A DNA stretch of 10,114 nucleotides from Thermoplasmata archaeon (GTDB lineage Archaea > Thermoplasmatota > B47-G6 > B47-G6B > 47-G6). Below are positions 1 to 6,132 of the stretch, piece by piece. The stretch covers positions 1 to 10,114 of the forward strand of contig QMTT01000003.1 of assembly GCA_003663565.1 (NCBI GenBank). Direction: 5' to 3'. A model generated the notes under the pieces. That model saw only the letters and a list, made by a program, of their open reading frames with translations, did not search any database and was not told the DNA's origin. The translations under genes and the position numbers were made by a program. Within the stretch, counting starts at the first letter, position 1; each line of letters starts with the position of its first letter.

Positions 1-607
1 CTTCAGGATCTTCCGTACATATGTAAGCCTTTCCCATCTCGAGAAGTTTCTTAGCATGTTCATAGTATATTTCTATTCTGTCGCTCTGTATGTAAAACTC
101 ATGCCATTTTGCTTTGAGCCAAGAGACGTCCTCTTTTATCATGTCATACGCTTCTGGTAGTACATTTTTGGGGTTTGTATCCTCAAGTCTCAGGATAAGA
201 GCTCCCTTATACATCCTCACATATTCATCGTTAAGCACAACAGCACGCGAGTGACCTATATGTAATGGTCCTGAAGGACCGGGAGCAAACCTCATTCTGA
301 CTTTTCCTTCTTCTGCACCAGATAATGGTGGTAATGCCTTTTTCTCCTCTTTTGGTTTTTCTTTTGGAAGTATCTCAGAATATTTTTCTAACAAAGTTTT
401 TTGCTCTTCTAGGGTGAGATTGTTCACTTCATTTACAATACGCTCGATATGGGGTATTACATCCTTTATGTGAGCCTTGATATCTGGTCTTATGGCAATT
501 AACTTTCCCACTAATGACTTTGCACTAGTTTTTCCCCCATACTTAACAGCGTATTTCAGTGCTAAGGCATAAATTATGTCCCTAAGGCCCTGATCTACTA
601 TGTCCAA
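1..607 (-). CDS. gltX: Glutamyl-tRNA synthetase, archaeal type, N-terminal part (runs off the left edge)
   Basis: Class I aminoacyl-tRNA synthetase that charges tRNA with glutamate in the cytoplasm. In many archaea the enzyme also charges tRNA-Gln, for later amidation (family knowledge). About 202 residues are visible. An N-terminal helical extension typical of archaeal and eukaryotic GluRS (IIYALALKYAVKYGGK near residues 11-26) leads through a charged linker to the catalytic fold. There RFAPGPSGPLHIGH carries the HIGH signature at residues 116-119, followed by LRLEDTNP at about 139-146. The KMSKS loop and anticodon-binding domain lie outside the window. I chose TTG at 607 because GAGGTGA sits at ideal spacing upstream and only 29 bases separate it from the idsA stop. 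An ATG at 640 overlapping the idsA TGA would add 11 residues but has a poorer ribosome site. It is the last visible gene of the isoprenoid unit. Identity is very secure, the start moderately so. Confidence 0.95.
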   Translation of the reverse strand, partial: MDIVDQGLRDIIYALALKYAVKYGGKTSAKSLVGKLIAIRPDIKAHIKDVIPHIERIVNEVNNLTLEEQKTLLEKYSEILPKEKPKEEKKALPPLSGAEEGKVRMRFAPGPSGPLHIGHSRAVVLNDEYVRMYKGALILRLEDTNPKNVLPEAYDMIKEDVSWLKAKWHEFYIQSDRIEIYYEHAKKLLEMGKAYICTEDPE

Positions 608-611
608 TCTT

Positions 612-619
612 CTCACCTC
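612..619 (-). promoter_or_regulatory. Shine-Dalgarno site that selects the TTG start of gltX
   Basis: The minus strand reads GAGGTGAG here, ending four bases before TTG at 607. The GGTG core lies six bases before the start codon, as at most other genes of the window. The competing ATG at 640 lacks this register. Confidence 0.6.
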
Positions 620-636
620 TTGGCTCTGATAAAAAT

Positions 637-1629
637 TCATTTAACCCTCTCAACGACGTAATTCGCAAGATACTTTAGGACCTCTTTGTATTCGTTATTT
701 GGGAATTCTTTTAATAGTTCCATAGCCTTCTTGGAGTATTCCCTAGCTTTTTCCTTTGCATATTCTATGCTTCCTGCAGATCTTATCAATTCTACAGCTC
801 TGTTCACATCTTCGTCTGTTTTCTTCTCCTTTCGAAGGATCTCCATAAGCTCTTTCTTTTTGTCATCTTTGAGATTGTTCATTGCATGTATGATAAGTAT
901 TGTCTTCTTTCCTTTTCTTATGTCGCTTCCTACAGGTTTTCCAGTGACCTTAGGGTCTCCTATTAGGCCTAGTATATCATCCTGTATTTGAAACGCGAGT
1001 CCTATGTTAAGGCCATACTTTCCGAGTATTTCGGCTTTACTCTTAGGTAGCCCACTTATAAGAGCTGCTCCATAACATGCTGTTTGAATGATCCTCGCAG
1101 TTTTCTTCCTGATCATCTCAACATATTCCTCCAAACTCACGTCTTCCCTCTTTTCGAATTCTACATCCTCGTATTCACCCTCGGCGAGCTCTATGACCAT
1201 CTGAGAGAAATCCCTAAGGATCTCCCTTAGGGTTTCTCCGTCAATCTTAAGCTTTGAGAGTTCTCTATAAGCTATTGCAAAGAGTGTATCTCCAGCTATT
1301 ATCGCTGTGGGGACATCGAAGGCCATATGTACCGTAGGCACTCCTCTCCTAAATTCGTCTTCATCAATTATGTCGTCATGGACTAACGTGAAGTTATGAG
1401 TAAGCTCTAGAGCTAAGGCAAAAGGTAATACTTTTTCCAATTCTGCACCGAGCATTCTTGCAACAACGATCGCTATTATAGGTCTTAGTCTTTTCCCTCC
1501 AGCCATTGGAAGCCATCTAACAGCCTCGTAGAATCTTTTTGGATCCTTTATTTGAAGAATATCATCCAAGCTCTTGTTAACTACTTCGGTGAGATCTTTT
1601 ATGATTCTCTTGACAGATTCTTCATCCAT
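637..1629 (-). CDS. idsA: Geranylgeranyl diphosphate synthase-type trans-prenyltransferase
   Basis: Condenses IPP with allylic diphosphates to build the C20 chain used for archaeal lipids. The 330 residues are normal for the family. Seen in order: GGKRLRP at 44-50 (IPP binding), the first aspartate-rich motif DDIID at 85-89 followed by RR at 94-95, KT at 176-177, and the second aspartate-rich motif QDDILG at 216-221 with a downstream GKKT. Phe80 is five residues before the first motif. In archaeal GGPP synthases a Phe there limits the product to C20 (Sulfolobus work), so GGPP rather than FPP or a longer chain is inferred. The ATG start has AGGTGA upstream (GGTG, then seven bases). It begins 12 bases after the fni stop and its TGA lies 29 bases before the gltX start, so it is internal to the operon. 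Confidence in family is very high and in chain length moderate. Confidence 0.95.
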   Translation of the reverse strand: MDEESVKRIIKDLTEVVNKSLDDILQIKDPKRFYEAVRWLPMAGGKRLRPIIAIVVARMLGAELEKVLPFALALELTHNFTLVHDDIIDEDEFRRGVPTVHMAFDVPTAIIAGDTLFAIAYRELSKLKIDGETLREILRDFSQMVIELAEGEYEDVEFEKREDVSLEEYVEMIRKKTARIIQTACYGAALISGLPKSKAEILGKYGLNIGLAFQIQDDILGLIGDPKVTGKPVGSDIRKGKKTILIIHAMNNLKDDKKKELMEILRKEKKTDEDVNRAVELIRSAGSIEYAKEKAREYSKKAMELLKEFPNNEYKEVLKYLANYVVERVK

Positions 1630-1641
1630 AACAATTCACCT

Positions 1642-2718
1642 TCATCTCTTGACGAGATCAGCAAGTCTTCCTGTTATGTAATACCTGACGTCCTTAAGAT
1701 GCTTAACGGTTCTTGAACCTGTTAAAAACATCACGGCTTTCAGTTCCTCTACAAGTGGTTCTAGATCTTCTCCTCTAAAGTACATATCAAGAGCTCTTCT
1801 AGCGATCCCAGCTATGTCAGCACCAAGGACTATTGCTCGTGCGATATCCAGACCATGTCTTATGCCCCCGCTTCCTATTATATATACTTTCCTATGGGAA
1901 CTTTTGATGGCCTTTTTGCACTCCATTACCGCTAAAGGAGCGGGTATACCCCAATCCCAAAGAAGCCTTCCAAGGTTGGCCTTTCTTTCATCTTGGGCTC
2001 TTAATGCTCTATAGTATTCGACTGCAGAGAAAGACGTTCCACTTACTCCGCTGGAATCTATTGCGCTTATCCCTGATTTTATAAGCTTCATCGCAACAGT
2101 TCTGGAGATCCCTGCTCCTGTCTCCTTAACTATTATTGGTAGTCCAAGTTCTCTTGAGACTTCTTTAATCTTTTCGAGAACACCCCTTGCCTCTCGATCT
2201 CCTTCAGGTTGTACTATTTCTTGAAGATAATTCAGGTGGATTGCTATTGCATGTGCATCTATTTCATCAGCGAGATATCTTAGGTCATCTATACTTAAAC
2301 TTTTAAGTTGCGGCGCCCCTATGTTCGCAACTCTTAGAGGTATATCGTAATCTTTAACAACAGAGTACGTGTACGTGAGTTCTTTTTTAATGAGCATAGC
2401 CCTTTGACTACCAACACTCATAGGTATCTGATACTTTTCTGCAATCTTAGCAAGATAGGCGTTTATATCTTTGGCCTTCTTGAAACCTCCTGTTATCCCA
2501 GTTATCATCAAAGGAAGACCTATCTTCTTCTTAAGGAATGTTGTTGTCGTATCTATTTCGTCATAATCGATCTCTGGGAGGGCATTATGTTCAAGGATTA
2601 CGTCATCCCAAAAGTTGTAGGATGCAACAGTGTTCTTCGAGACTGTAAGAGCTACATGTTCTTCCTTCCTCTGTTCAATGATATCCTCTTTATTTCTTTC
2701 GTACCCTCGTTCCGACAA
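1642..2718 (-). CDS. fni: Isopentenyl-diphosphate delta-isomerase, type 2 (FMN-dependent)
   Basis: Interconverts IPP and DMAPP, giving the allylic primer for the adjacent prenyl synthase. It uses reduced FMN in a TIM-barrel fold (family knowledge). Motifs, numbered from the TTG: RKEEH at 17-21, MITGITGG at 71-78, SVGSQRAM at 101-108, HLNYLQE at 161-167 and QPEGD at 170-174 (substrate and Mg ligands), VKETGAGIS at 197-205 and the FMN-phosphate loop GSGGIR at 282-287. Length is 358 residues, normal for the family. The open frame reaches ATG 2730, but no ribosome site precedes it. TTG at 2718 has GGTG exactly six bases upstream, made by the ATG GTG triplets themselves. The start therefore lies inside ipk, overlapping it by 29 bases. 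Family members usually begin close to the RKxEH motif, so either choice leaves a slightly long N-terminus. Confidence 0.93.
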   Translation of the reverse strand: MSERGYERNKEDIIEQRKEEHVALTVSKNTVASYNFWDDVILEHNALPEIDYDEIDTTTTFLKKKIGLPLMITGITGGFKKAKDINAYLAKIAEKYQIPMSVGSQRAMLIKKELTYTYSVVKDYDIPLRVANIGAPQLKSLSIDDLRYLADEIDAHAIAIHLNYLQEIVQPEGDREARGVLEKIKEVSRELGLPIIVKETGAGISRTVAMKLIKSGISAIDSSGVSGTSFSAVEYYRALRAQDERKANLGRLLWDWGIPAPLAVMECKKAIKSSHRKVYIIGSGGIRHGLDIARAIVLGADIAGIARRALDMYFRGEDLEPLVEELKAVMFLTGSRTVKHLKDVRYYITGRLADLVKR

Positions 2719-3454
2719 AGTTATCACCATCTAAAAACTTTCTAAGGTTCTCGTATTTAAGACCATTAAGGACATAAACATCAGAAATATTACTAATCTC
2801 CTTTATGATCTCGACCTTCAGTCTCATACCACCTGTTACATCCTTCGCTTTTGGCTCCTCAAAACTTCCCACGAGCTCTGATCCAGAAATCTCTTCTATT
2901 AATCTAGCATCTGGGTACTTTTTTGGATCTTTTGTATATATTCCGTCTACATCACTTAGGAACACGACAGCTTTTGGTCTAAATACCTTAGCAAATATGA
3001 GTGCTAGTACATCACCGCTGCACACAGAGAAACGATACTTCCCAATGTCCACTACTACATCACCGTGAGTCAGTATTTTGGAGCCTCTTTTATAATATGC
3101 GTAGATCATATCATCGAAGACATCGTATAATTTTAGATCCTTGTTTATCACGAAACTTCTCGGCCTCAGAAGAAGTGCATTTATGCCAAACTCATCAAGA
3201 ACTTTCAGAACTATGCTCGAAAGCTTGTCCATACTTTTCATGACCTTAAGGGCGTCATCAAAGCTTACAGGTCTTTTGTTCAAGCCAACCTCATGTGCAG
3301 TATAGTGTCCAAAACTCCCCCCACCATGTATTAAGACCACAAAATGATCCCTAATGATGCCTACTATCTCCCTTATGACATTCAGTCTGGGAGTCTCTTT
3401 ACGATTTTTATCTGTGATTACACTACCTCCAAGTTTGATTATAAGGTTTCTCAA
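2690..3454 (-). CDS. ipk: Isopentenyl phosphate kinase
   Basis: Amino-acid-kinase-fold enzyme that phosphorylates isopentenyl phosphate to IPP with ATP, the final kinase of the archaeal mevalonate route. From TTG 3454 the product has 254 residues. It opens with IIKLGGSVITDK at 5-16 (phosphate-binding glycine loop), and IHGGGSFGH at 42-50 ends in the diagnostic histidine. His50 matches the catalytic His of the Thermoplasma enzyme and separates this family from other amino acid kinases. LSDVDGIYTKDP further on and the C-terminal DVTGGM segment complete the nucleotide site. GTG 3463 is also in frame, but GGTG lies six bases before TTG 3454, giving the compact N-terminus MRNLIIKLGG. The gene overlaps mvk by 32 bases at its start and fni by 29 bases at its end, which implies translational coupling. 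Function is very secure, the start moderately so. Confidence 0.94.
   Translation of the reverse strand: MRNLIIKLGGSVITDKNRKETPRLNVIREIVGIIRDHFVVLIHGGGSFGHYTAHEVGLNKRPVSFDDALKVMKSMDKLSSIVLKVLDEFGINALLLRPRSFVINKDLKLYDVFDDMIYAYYKRGSKILTHGDVVVDIGKYRFSVCSGDVLALIFAKVFRPKAVVFLSDVDGIYTKDPKKYPDARLIEEISGSELVGSFEEPKAKDVTGGMRLKVEIIKEISNISDVYVLNGLKYENLRKFLDGDNFVGTRVRKK
2725..2728 (-). promoter_or_regulatory. Shine-Dalgarno core GGTG for fni, inside ipk
   Basis: GGTG (minus strand) lies six bases before TTG 2718 and within the ipk coding sequence. It argues against the in-frame ATG at 2730, which has only AT-rich sequence upstream. Confidence 0.5.
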
Positions 3455-4361
3455 CCCTAACACCCTCTGAGCCAGTTTTCACAATATATATCTTGTAAGG
3501 TGTTTCCTTGAATGCCTCAATGACCTTTTTAGAGGAATTCTCTTTGAGGAGGCCTATGACACTGCCTCCACCGCCAGCTCCTGTTATCTTAGCTCCATAA
3601 CAATATCTTGAGAGGACTTTTACTATTCTATCAAGCTCCTCATTTGATACACAAAGTTTTCTCAGGAGTTCATGGTTTTCGTACATCTTAGATCCCAAAG
3701 ACTCAATGTCATTAGATTTTATAAGGTCTATTGCTTCGAGAACAATCTCACCAATTCTCCTTATTGCGGCTCTAATCTCTTCATTTTTCTCGTAAAGTCT
3801 TTTGACCATTGTAACCATTTCTCCGGTCTTTGAAGGCTTACCTGTGTACACAATGACGATATCCAGTGGGTCTAAGGGAACCCTATGAACATTCCAAAAG
3901 ACATTGTCTTTCTCTATTTTCCATAAAAACCCGTCGTGAACTTTCCTACTGAGTATTATGTATCCTCCTAATGTGGCGACACTAGTATCATTTGGACTTG
4001 CTCTTCCTTGAGCGTTGTACTCAACCTCAAATGCTGTTTTTGCAATCTTCATGATGTCAAGCTTATTGTGCATTATGAAATCTAGCCCAGCAATTGTCGA
4101 GACAGTATAAGCTGCTGACGATCCAAGACCTGAGGCTATGGGTAAGCTCCCCCAAGTCTTTGTATGAACCTGCACGTTGTACATTTTTGCTATTTCCCTA
4201 AGATATGGATTCCTTATCTCCTTCTCACTTGGATGTTCTTCTATGGAGATTTTATTAAAGATTCTAAGAGATATTGCTGCTGAGAGAGCAGGCTCGCCGT
4301 ATACAACGGCATGTTCTCCGAATAGTATGACCTTTCCTGGAGCGCTAGTGACTATAGACAT
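3423..4361 (-). CDS. mvk: Mevalonate kinase (GHMP kinase family)
   Basis: Phosphorylates mevalonate to 5-phosphomevalonate with ATP. The 312 residues show the GHMP layout: SAPGKVILFGEHAVVYG at 6-22 (Lys10 and the substrate-binding GEH), the ATP loop PIASGLGSSAA at 74-84, ASPNDTS at 121-127 with the presumed catalytic Asp125, and the third motif KITGAGGGGS at 258-267. The NDTS context resembles the archaeal mevalonate kinases I recall, such as that of Methanocaldococcus, rather than the GVDN form of eukaryotes. That supports mevalonate kinase over phosphomevalonate kinase or decarboxylase. GTG 4370 is in frame, but ATG 4361 has GTGAG at the same register as the other ribosome sites, though weak. 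It lies 25 bases after the memo stop and overlaps ipk at its end. The neighbouring ipk, fni and idsA fit the same pathway. Confidence 0.94.
   Translation of the reverse strand: MSIVTSAPGKVILFGEHAVVYGEPALSAAISLRIFNKISIEEHPSEKEIRNPYLREIAKMYNVQVHTKTWGSLPIASGLGSSAAYTVSTIAGLDFIMHNKLDIMKIAKTAFEVEYNAQGRASPNDTSVATLGGYIILSRKVHDGFLWKIEKDNVFWNVHRVPLDPLDIVIVYTGKPSKTGEMVTMVKRLYEKNEEIRAAIRRIGEIVLEAIDLIKSNDIESLGSKMYENHELLRKLCVSNEELDRIVKVLSRYCYGAKITGAGGGGSVIGLLKENSSKKVIEAFKETPYKIYIVKTGSEGVRVEKPYNQTWR
3461..3464 (-). promoter_or_regulatory. Shine-Dalgarno core GGTG for ipk, inside mvk
   Basis: The minus-strand string GAGGGTG places GGTG six bases before TTG 3454. The upstream GTG candidate at 3463 is itself part of this site and would have no ribosome site of its own at normal spacing. 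Confidence 0.5.
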
Positions 4362-4386
4362 AAGTCTCACGCTCGTGTACAGTACG

Positions 4387-5271
4387 TTAACGTGTCACTA
4401 TGGCTGCATAGCCTACACACAAGTCCTTTTCGCCAGAAATTTGGGAAGAGTTTGCATATTTTAGAAGCTCAACAGTCTGTGAATCCTTCATTTTGCTATA
4501 CTCTAAGGTCGTGACTATAGCTCCGATTCCACATATGGTCATTGAGTGTTCCGTAGCTACTCGTATAAGACCTTCTGAGTCAAACTCTAGTATTCTTTCA
4601 AGTGCTATTTTATCTAGAAACTCTCCAAATGCGTCTGAGCTTTTATCTCTACTATAAAGTCCATAAAACCTTCCAACGTGGTTGAGATCACTACTTCCAA
4701 TTACTATGACCTTTCTCGAGAGCTTTTCTGAAGCTTCTAAGATTCCTCTCGCGAGATCCTTTAGGATCTTTATATCTGTGTGGATACTGAGCACTATGGG
4801 AACGATCTTAGGAGGCTCAAGTCCCAACACATCGTGAATATATTGAATAAAAGGTAGCTGTACTTCGACAGAGTGCTCAGCGTAGTGAGCGTACTTGTCG
4901 AAATCTGCAACGCCTGAGGACTTTATTATCTCTTTTGCAAGCTCTTTATCCAAGCGAATTACTCCAAAGGGCATCTCCCAGTCGTCAGGGGATAGTGATA
5001 TTGGTATTCCATAACCTGTATGATTTGTTCCTATAATGACGTATGTTTCAGCTCCTCCAGAACTCGCAATTGATTTGTAGGCATGCGCTGCTACGGGACC
5101 AGAGTATATATACCCTGCATGGGGTACTATGGCTCCAATTACCCTTTCATGATCCCTTCTAGGAAGTTGCCCTGGACCAAACTCTGTGTTCAGGAAGCAT
5201 TGCTCTATAAGATTTTTAAGCTCTTGGGGATCACTAGGATAAAAGCTTCCAGAAACCGCGGGTCTTCTCAT
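4387..5271 (-). CDS. MEMO-family protein (AmmeMemoRadiSam system protein B homologue)
   Basis: Homologue of human MEMO1, a metal-binding protein structurally related to non-haem iron dioxygenases. Its biochemical role in archaea is not settled, so none is assigned. From ATG 5271 the product has 294 residues and begins with the family hallmark MRRPAVSGSFYP. Residues that match the metal pocket of MEMO are present: His51 in PHAGY, His84 in GTNHTG, Asp195 and His198 in SSDLNH, and Cys247 in TICGIG. AEHSVEVQLPF at 131-141 is also typical. ATG 5283 would add four residues, but GGTG lies six bases before ATG 5271. It is the first gene after a 256-base gap and precedes mvk by 25 bases, so it probably leads the isoprenoid unit. 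That position hints at, but does not prove, a link to lipid synthesis or redox metal handling. No partner AMMECR1 or radical SAM gene is in the window. Confidence 0.92.
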   Translation of the reverse strand: MRRPAVSGSFYPSDPQELKNLIEQCFLNTEFGPGQLPRRDHERVIGAIVPHAGYIYSGPVAAHAYKSIASSGGAETYVIIGTNHTGYGIPISLSPDDWEMPFGVIRLDKELAKEIIKSSGVADFDKYAHYAEHSVEVQLPFIQYIHDVLGLEPPKIVPIVLSIHTDIKILKDLARGILEASEKLSRKVIVIGSSDLNHVGRFYGLYSRDKSSDAFGEFLDKIALERILEFDSEGLIRVATEHSMTICGIGAIVTTLEYSKMKDSQTVELLKYANSSQISGEKDLCVGYAAIVTR

Positions 5272-5277
5272 TTTGAA

Positions 5278-5281
5278 CACC
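5278..5281 (-). promoter_or_regulatory. Shine-Dalgarno core GGTG selecting the second ATG of memo
   Basis: GGTG six bases before ATG 5271 favours the start MRRPAV over ATG 5283, which overlaps this site. Family members usually start at this MRRPAV sequence. Confidence 0.5.
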
Positions 5282-5320
5282 ATACTCTAGTTACCTACTT
5301 TTAGGATAATGTCTTTCTAG

Positions 5321-5330
5321 TATTATAAAA
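5321..5330 (-). promoter_or_regulatory. Candidate proximal TATA box for the memo unit
   Basis: The minus strand reads TTTTATAATA, centred about 55 bases before the memo start. The usual archaeal spacing of about 25 bases puts initiation near 5300 and leaves a leader of roughly 30 bases. There is no clear BRE upstream. It competes with the box at 5435-5445. Confidence 0.4.
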
Positions 5331-5434
5331 TAAAGTTATGGGAACTGAAAAGCGTAGAAGAAGATCTTTAAAATTATACCTGGAAGGGGTTCTCCCTATG
5401 GGGGAGTTAGTGTGATCTTGTGGGATTTCATCCC

Positions 5435-5445
5435 TTTTATATATT
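5435..5445 (-). promoter_or_regulatory. Candidate distal TATA box for the memo unit or a short leader RNA
   Basis: The minus strand reads AATATATAAAA, preceded by GGAAA, which resembles a BRE followed by a TATA element. Of the two candidates in this gap it is the closer match to the archaeal consensus. Initiation is expected near 5414, well upstream of memo, so it would produce a long leader. Confidence 0.5.
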
Positions 5446-5471
5446 TTCCATTATTTTCTACGAAATTACAC

Positions 5472-5516
5472 AAAAAGAAGAACAGTTAGAAACGGCAAAA
5501 CAACAGGTCATACCTG
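5472..5516 (-). terminator. Candidate terminator after rps2
   Basis: On the minus strand a stem CAGGT, loop ATG, stem ACCTG begins 12 bases after the rps2 stop. It is followed by TTGTTTTG and, further on, TTCTTCTTTTT. Archaeal terminators are chiefly T-rich tracts, so the tracts matter more than the short five-pair stem. It fits the end of the rpoK-eno-rps2 unit. Confidence 0.45.
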
Positions 5517-5527
5517 GTGGGGAGTAA

Positions 5528-6130
5528 TTATATCTTGACCATGAAATCCTCTGGTGTATACTGGAACTCTTCATCAGAGGCTATTGTCCCCCTTGCCTTA
5601 AGAATTTCGCGTGCTAGAAGCCAGTAGAGAAATCCTAAAGCTGGCCTACCTCTGTTATTCGCAGGTATTATAAGGTCGACGAAGCTCGTACTATTGTGAG
5701 TATCACAGAACGCCACTATAGGAACTCCTATTTCAACAGATTCTTTTACGGCCTGTCTGTCATAATGAGTATCGTTTATCACTACGATTTCAGGCTCAAA
5801 ATAAACTGGAGAGTTAGGGTTTGTAAATGTTCCTGGAAAGAACCTTCCTGTAAAAGCTTTTCCACCGGTAACTTCTGCAATCATTTCTATGGGCTTTGAG
5901 GCATAGTACCTAGCGCCAATGTATGCTACTGTACTAGGGTCATATCTTGCGATCATCTTGGCTGCAAGCCTTATTCTTTCGTCTATTTTTCTCATGTCTA
6001 TTATTGCCAAGCCGTCCCTTCTGATCCTATAGATGAACTTTCTCATCTCATAGCTACGGTTTCTTCTAGTGCCTATTATGGCGCCATATCTTCTGTACTC
6101 CCTATCGTTTACTAACAACGTCTCAGGCAT
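5528..6130 (-). CDS. rps2: Small-subunit ribosomal protein uS2
   Basis: Structural protein of the 30S subunit. From ATG 6130 it has 200 residues, the usual size of archaeal uS2. Family landmarks: YGAIIGTRR near 15-23, RKFIYRIRRDGLAIIDMRKIDERIRLAAKMIARY at 30-63, TGRFFPGTFTNP at 94-105, ESVEIGVPIVAFCDTHN around 130-146, VDLIIPANNRGRPALGFLYWLLAREIL near 151-177, and a C-terminal FMVKI. The start has GGTG six bases upstream inside the end of eno. GTG 6139 and ATG 6133 are also in frame but lack this register. The eno TAA ends two bases before the chosen ATG. Two family positions look altered (see findings): where I expect D-P after the central beta strand it has N-D-T-H, and AGVHIGT is replaced by YGAIIGT. 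Identification is not in doubt. Confidence 0.95.
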   Translation of the reverse strand: MPETLLVNDREYRRYGAIIGTRRNRSYEMRKFIYRIRRDGLAIIDMRKIDERIRLAAKMIARYDPSTVAYIGARYYASKPIEMIAEVTGGKAFTGRFFPGTFTNPNSPVYFEPEIVVINDTHYDRQAVKESVEIGVPIVAFCDTHNSTSFVDLIIPANNRGRPALGFLYWLLAREILKARGTIASDEEFQYTPEDFMVKI

Positions 6131-6132
6131 CA

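Larger units (their letters stand above)
5272..5527 (-). other. 256-base intergenic region between rps2 and memo
   Basis: No open frame of note lies here. In the direction of minus transcription it holds a hairpin and T-rich terminator-like stretch just after rps2, a TATA-like box (5435-5445), a small stem GGGAT/ATCCC overlapping that box, a CTCCC/GGGAG stem (plus-strand arms 5392-5396 and 5402-5406), and a second TATA-like box (5321-5330). If the distal box is used, the memo messenger would carry a leader of about 140 bases. No box C/D pair and no recognised riboswitch was found. Confidence 0.5.

Noticed and set aside
638..640. ATG overlapping the idsA TGA (ATGA) as the gltX start
   Set aside because: It would fit coupling, but the upstream AGAGGG is off-register, while GAGGTGA precedes TTG 607. 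Left as the alternative start.
2404..2745. Plus-strand open frame of 113 codons antisense to fni and ipk
   Set aside because: Both genes on the opposite strand are certain by motif. The frame has irregular composition and no ribosome site.
5384..5430. GC-rich stems in the rps2-memo gap as a known riboswitch
   Set aside because: No conserved core of any riboswitch class I know could be recognised. Stems are short (five pairs) and may be incidental.
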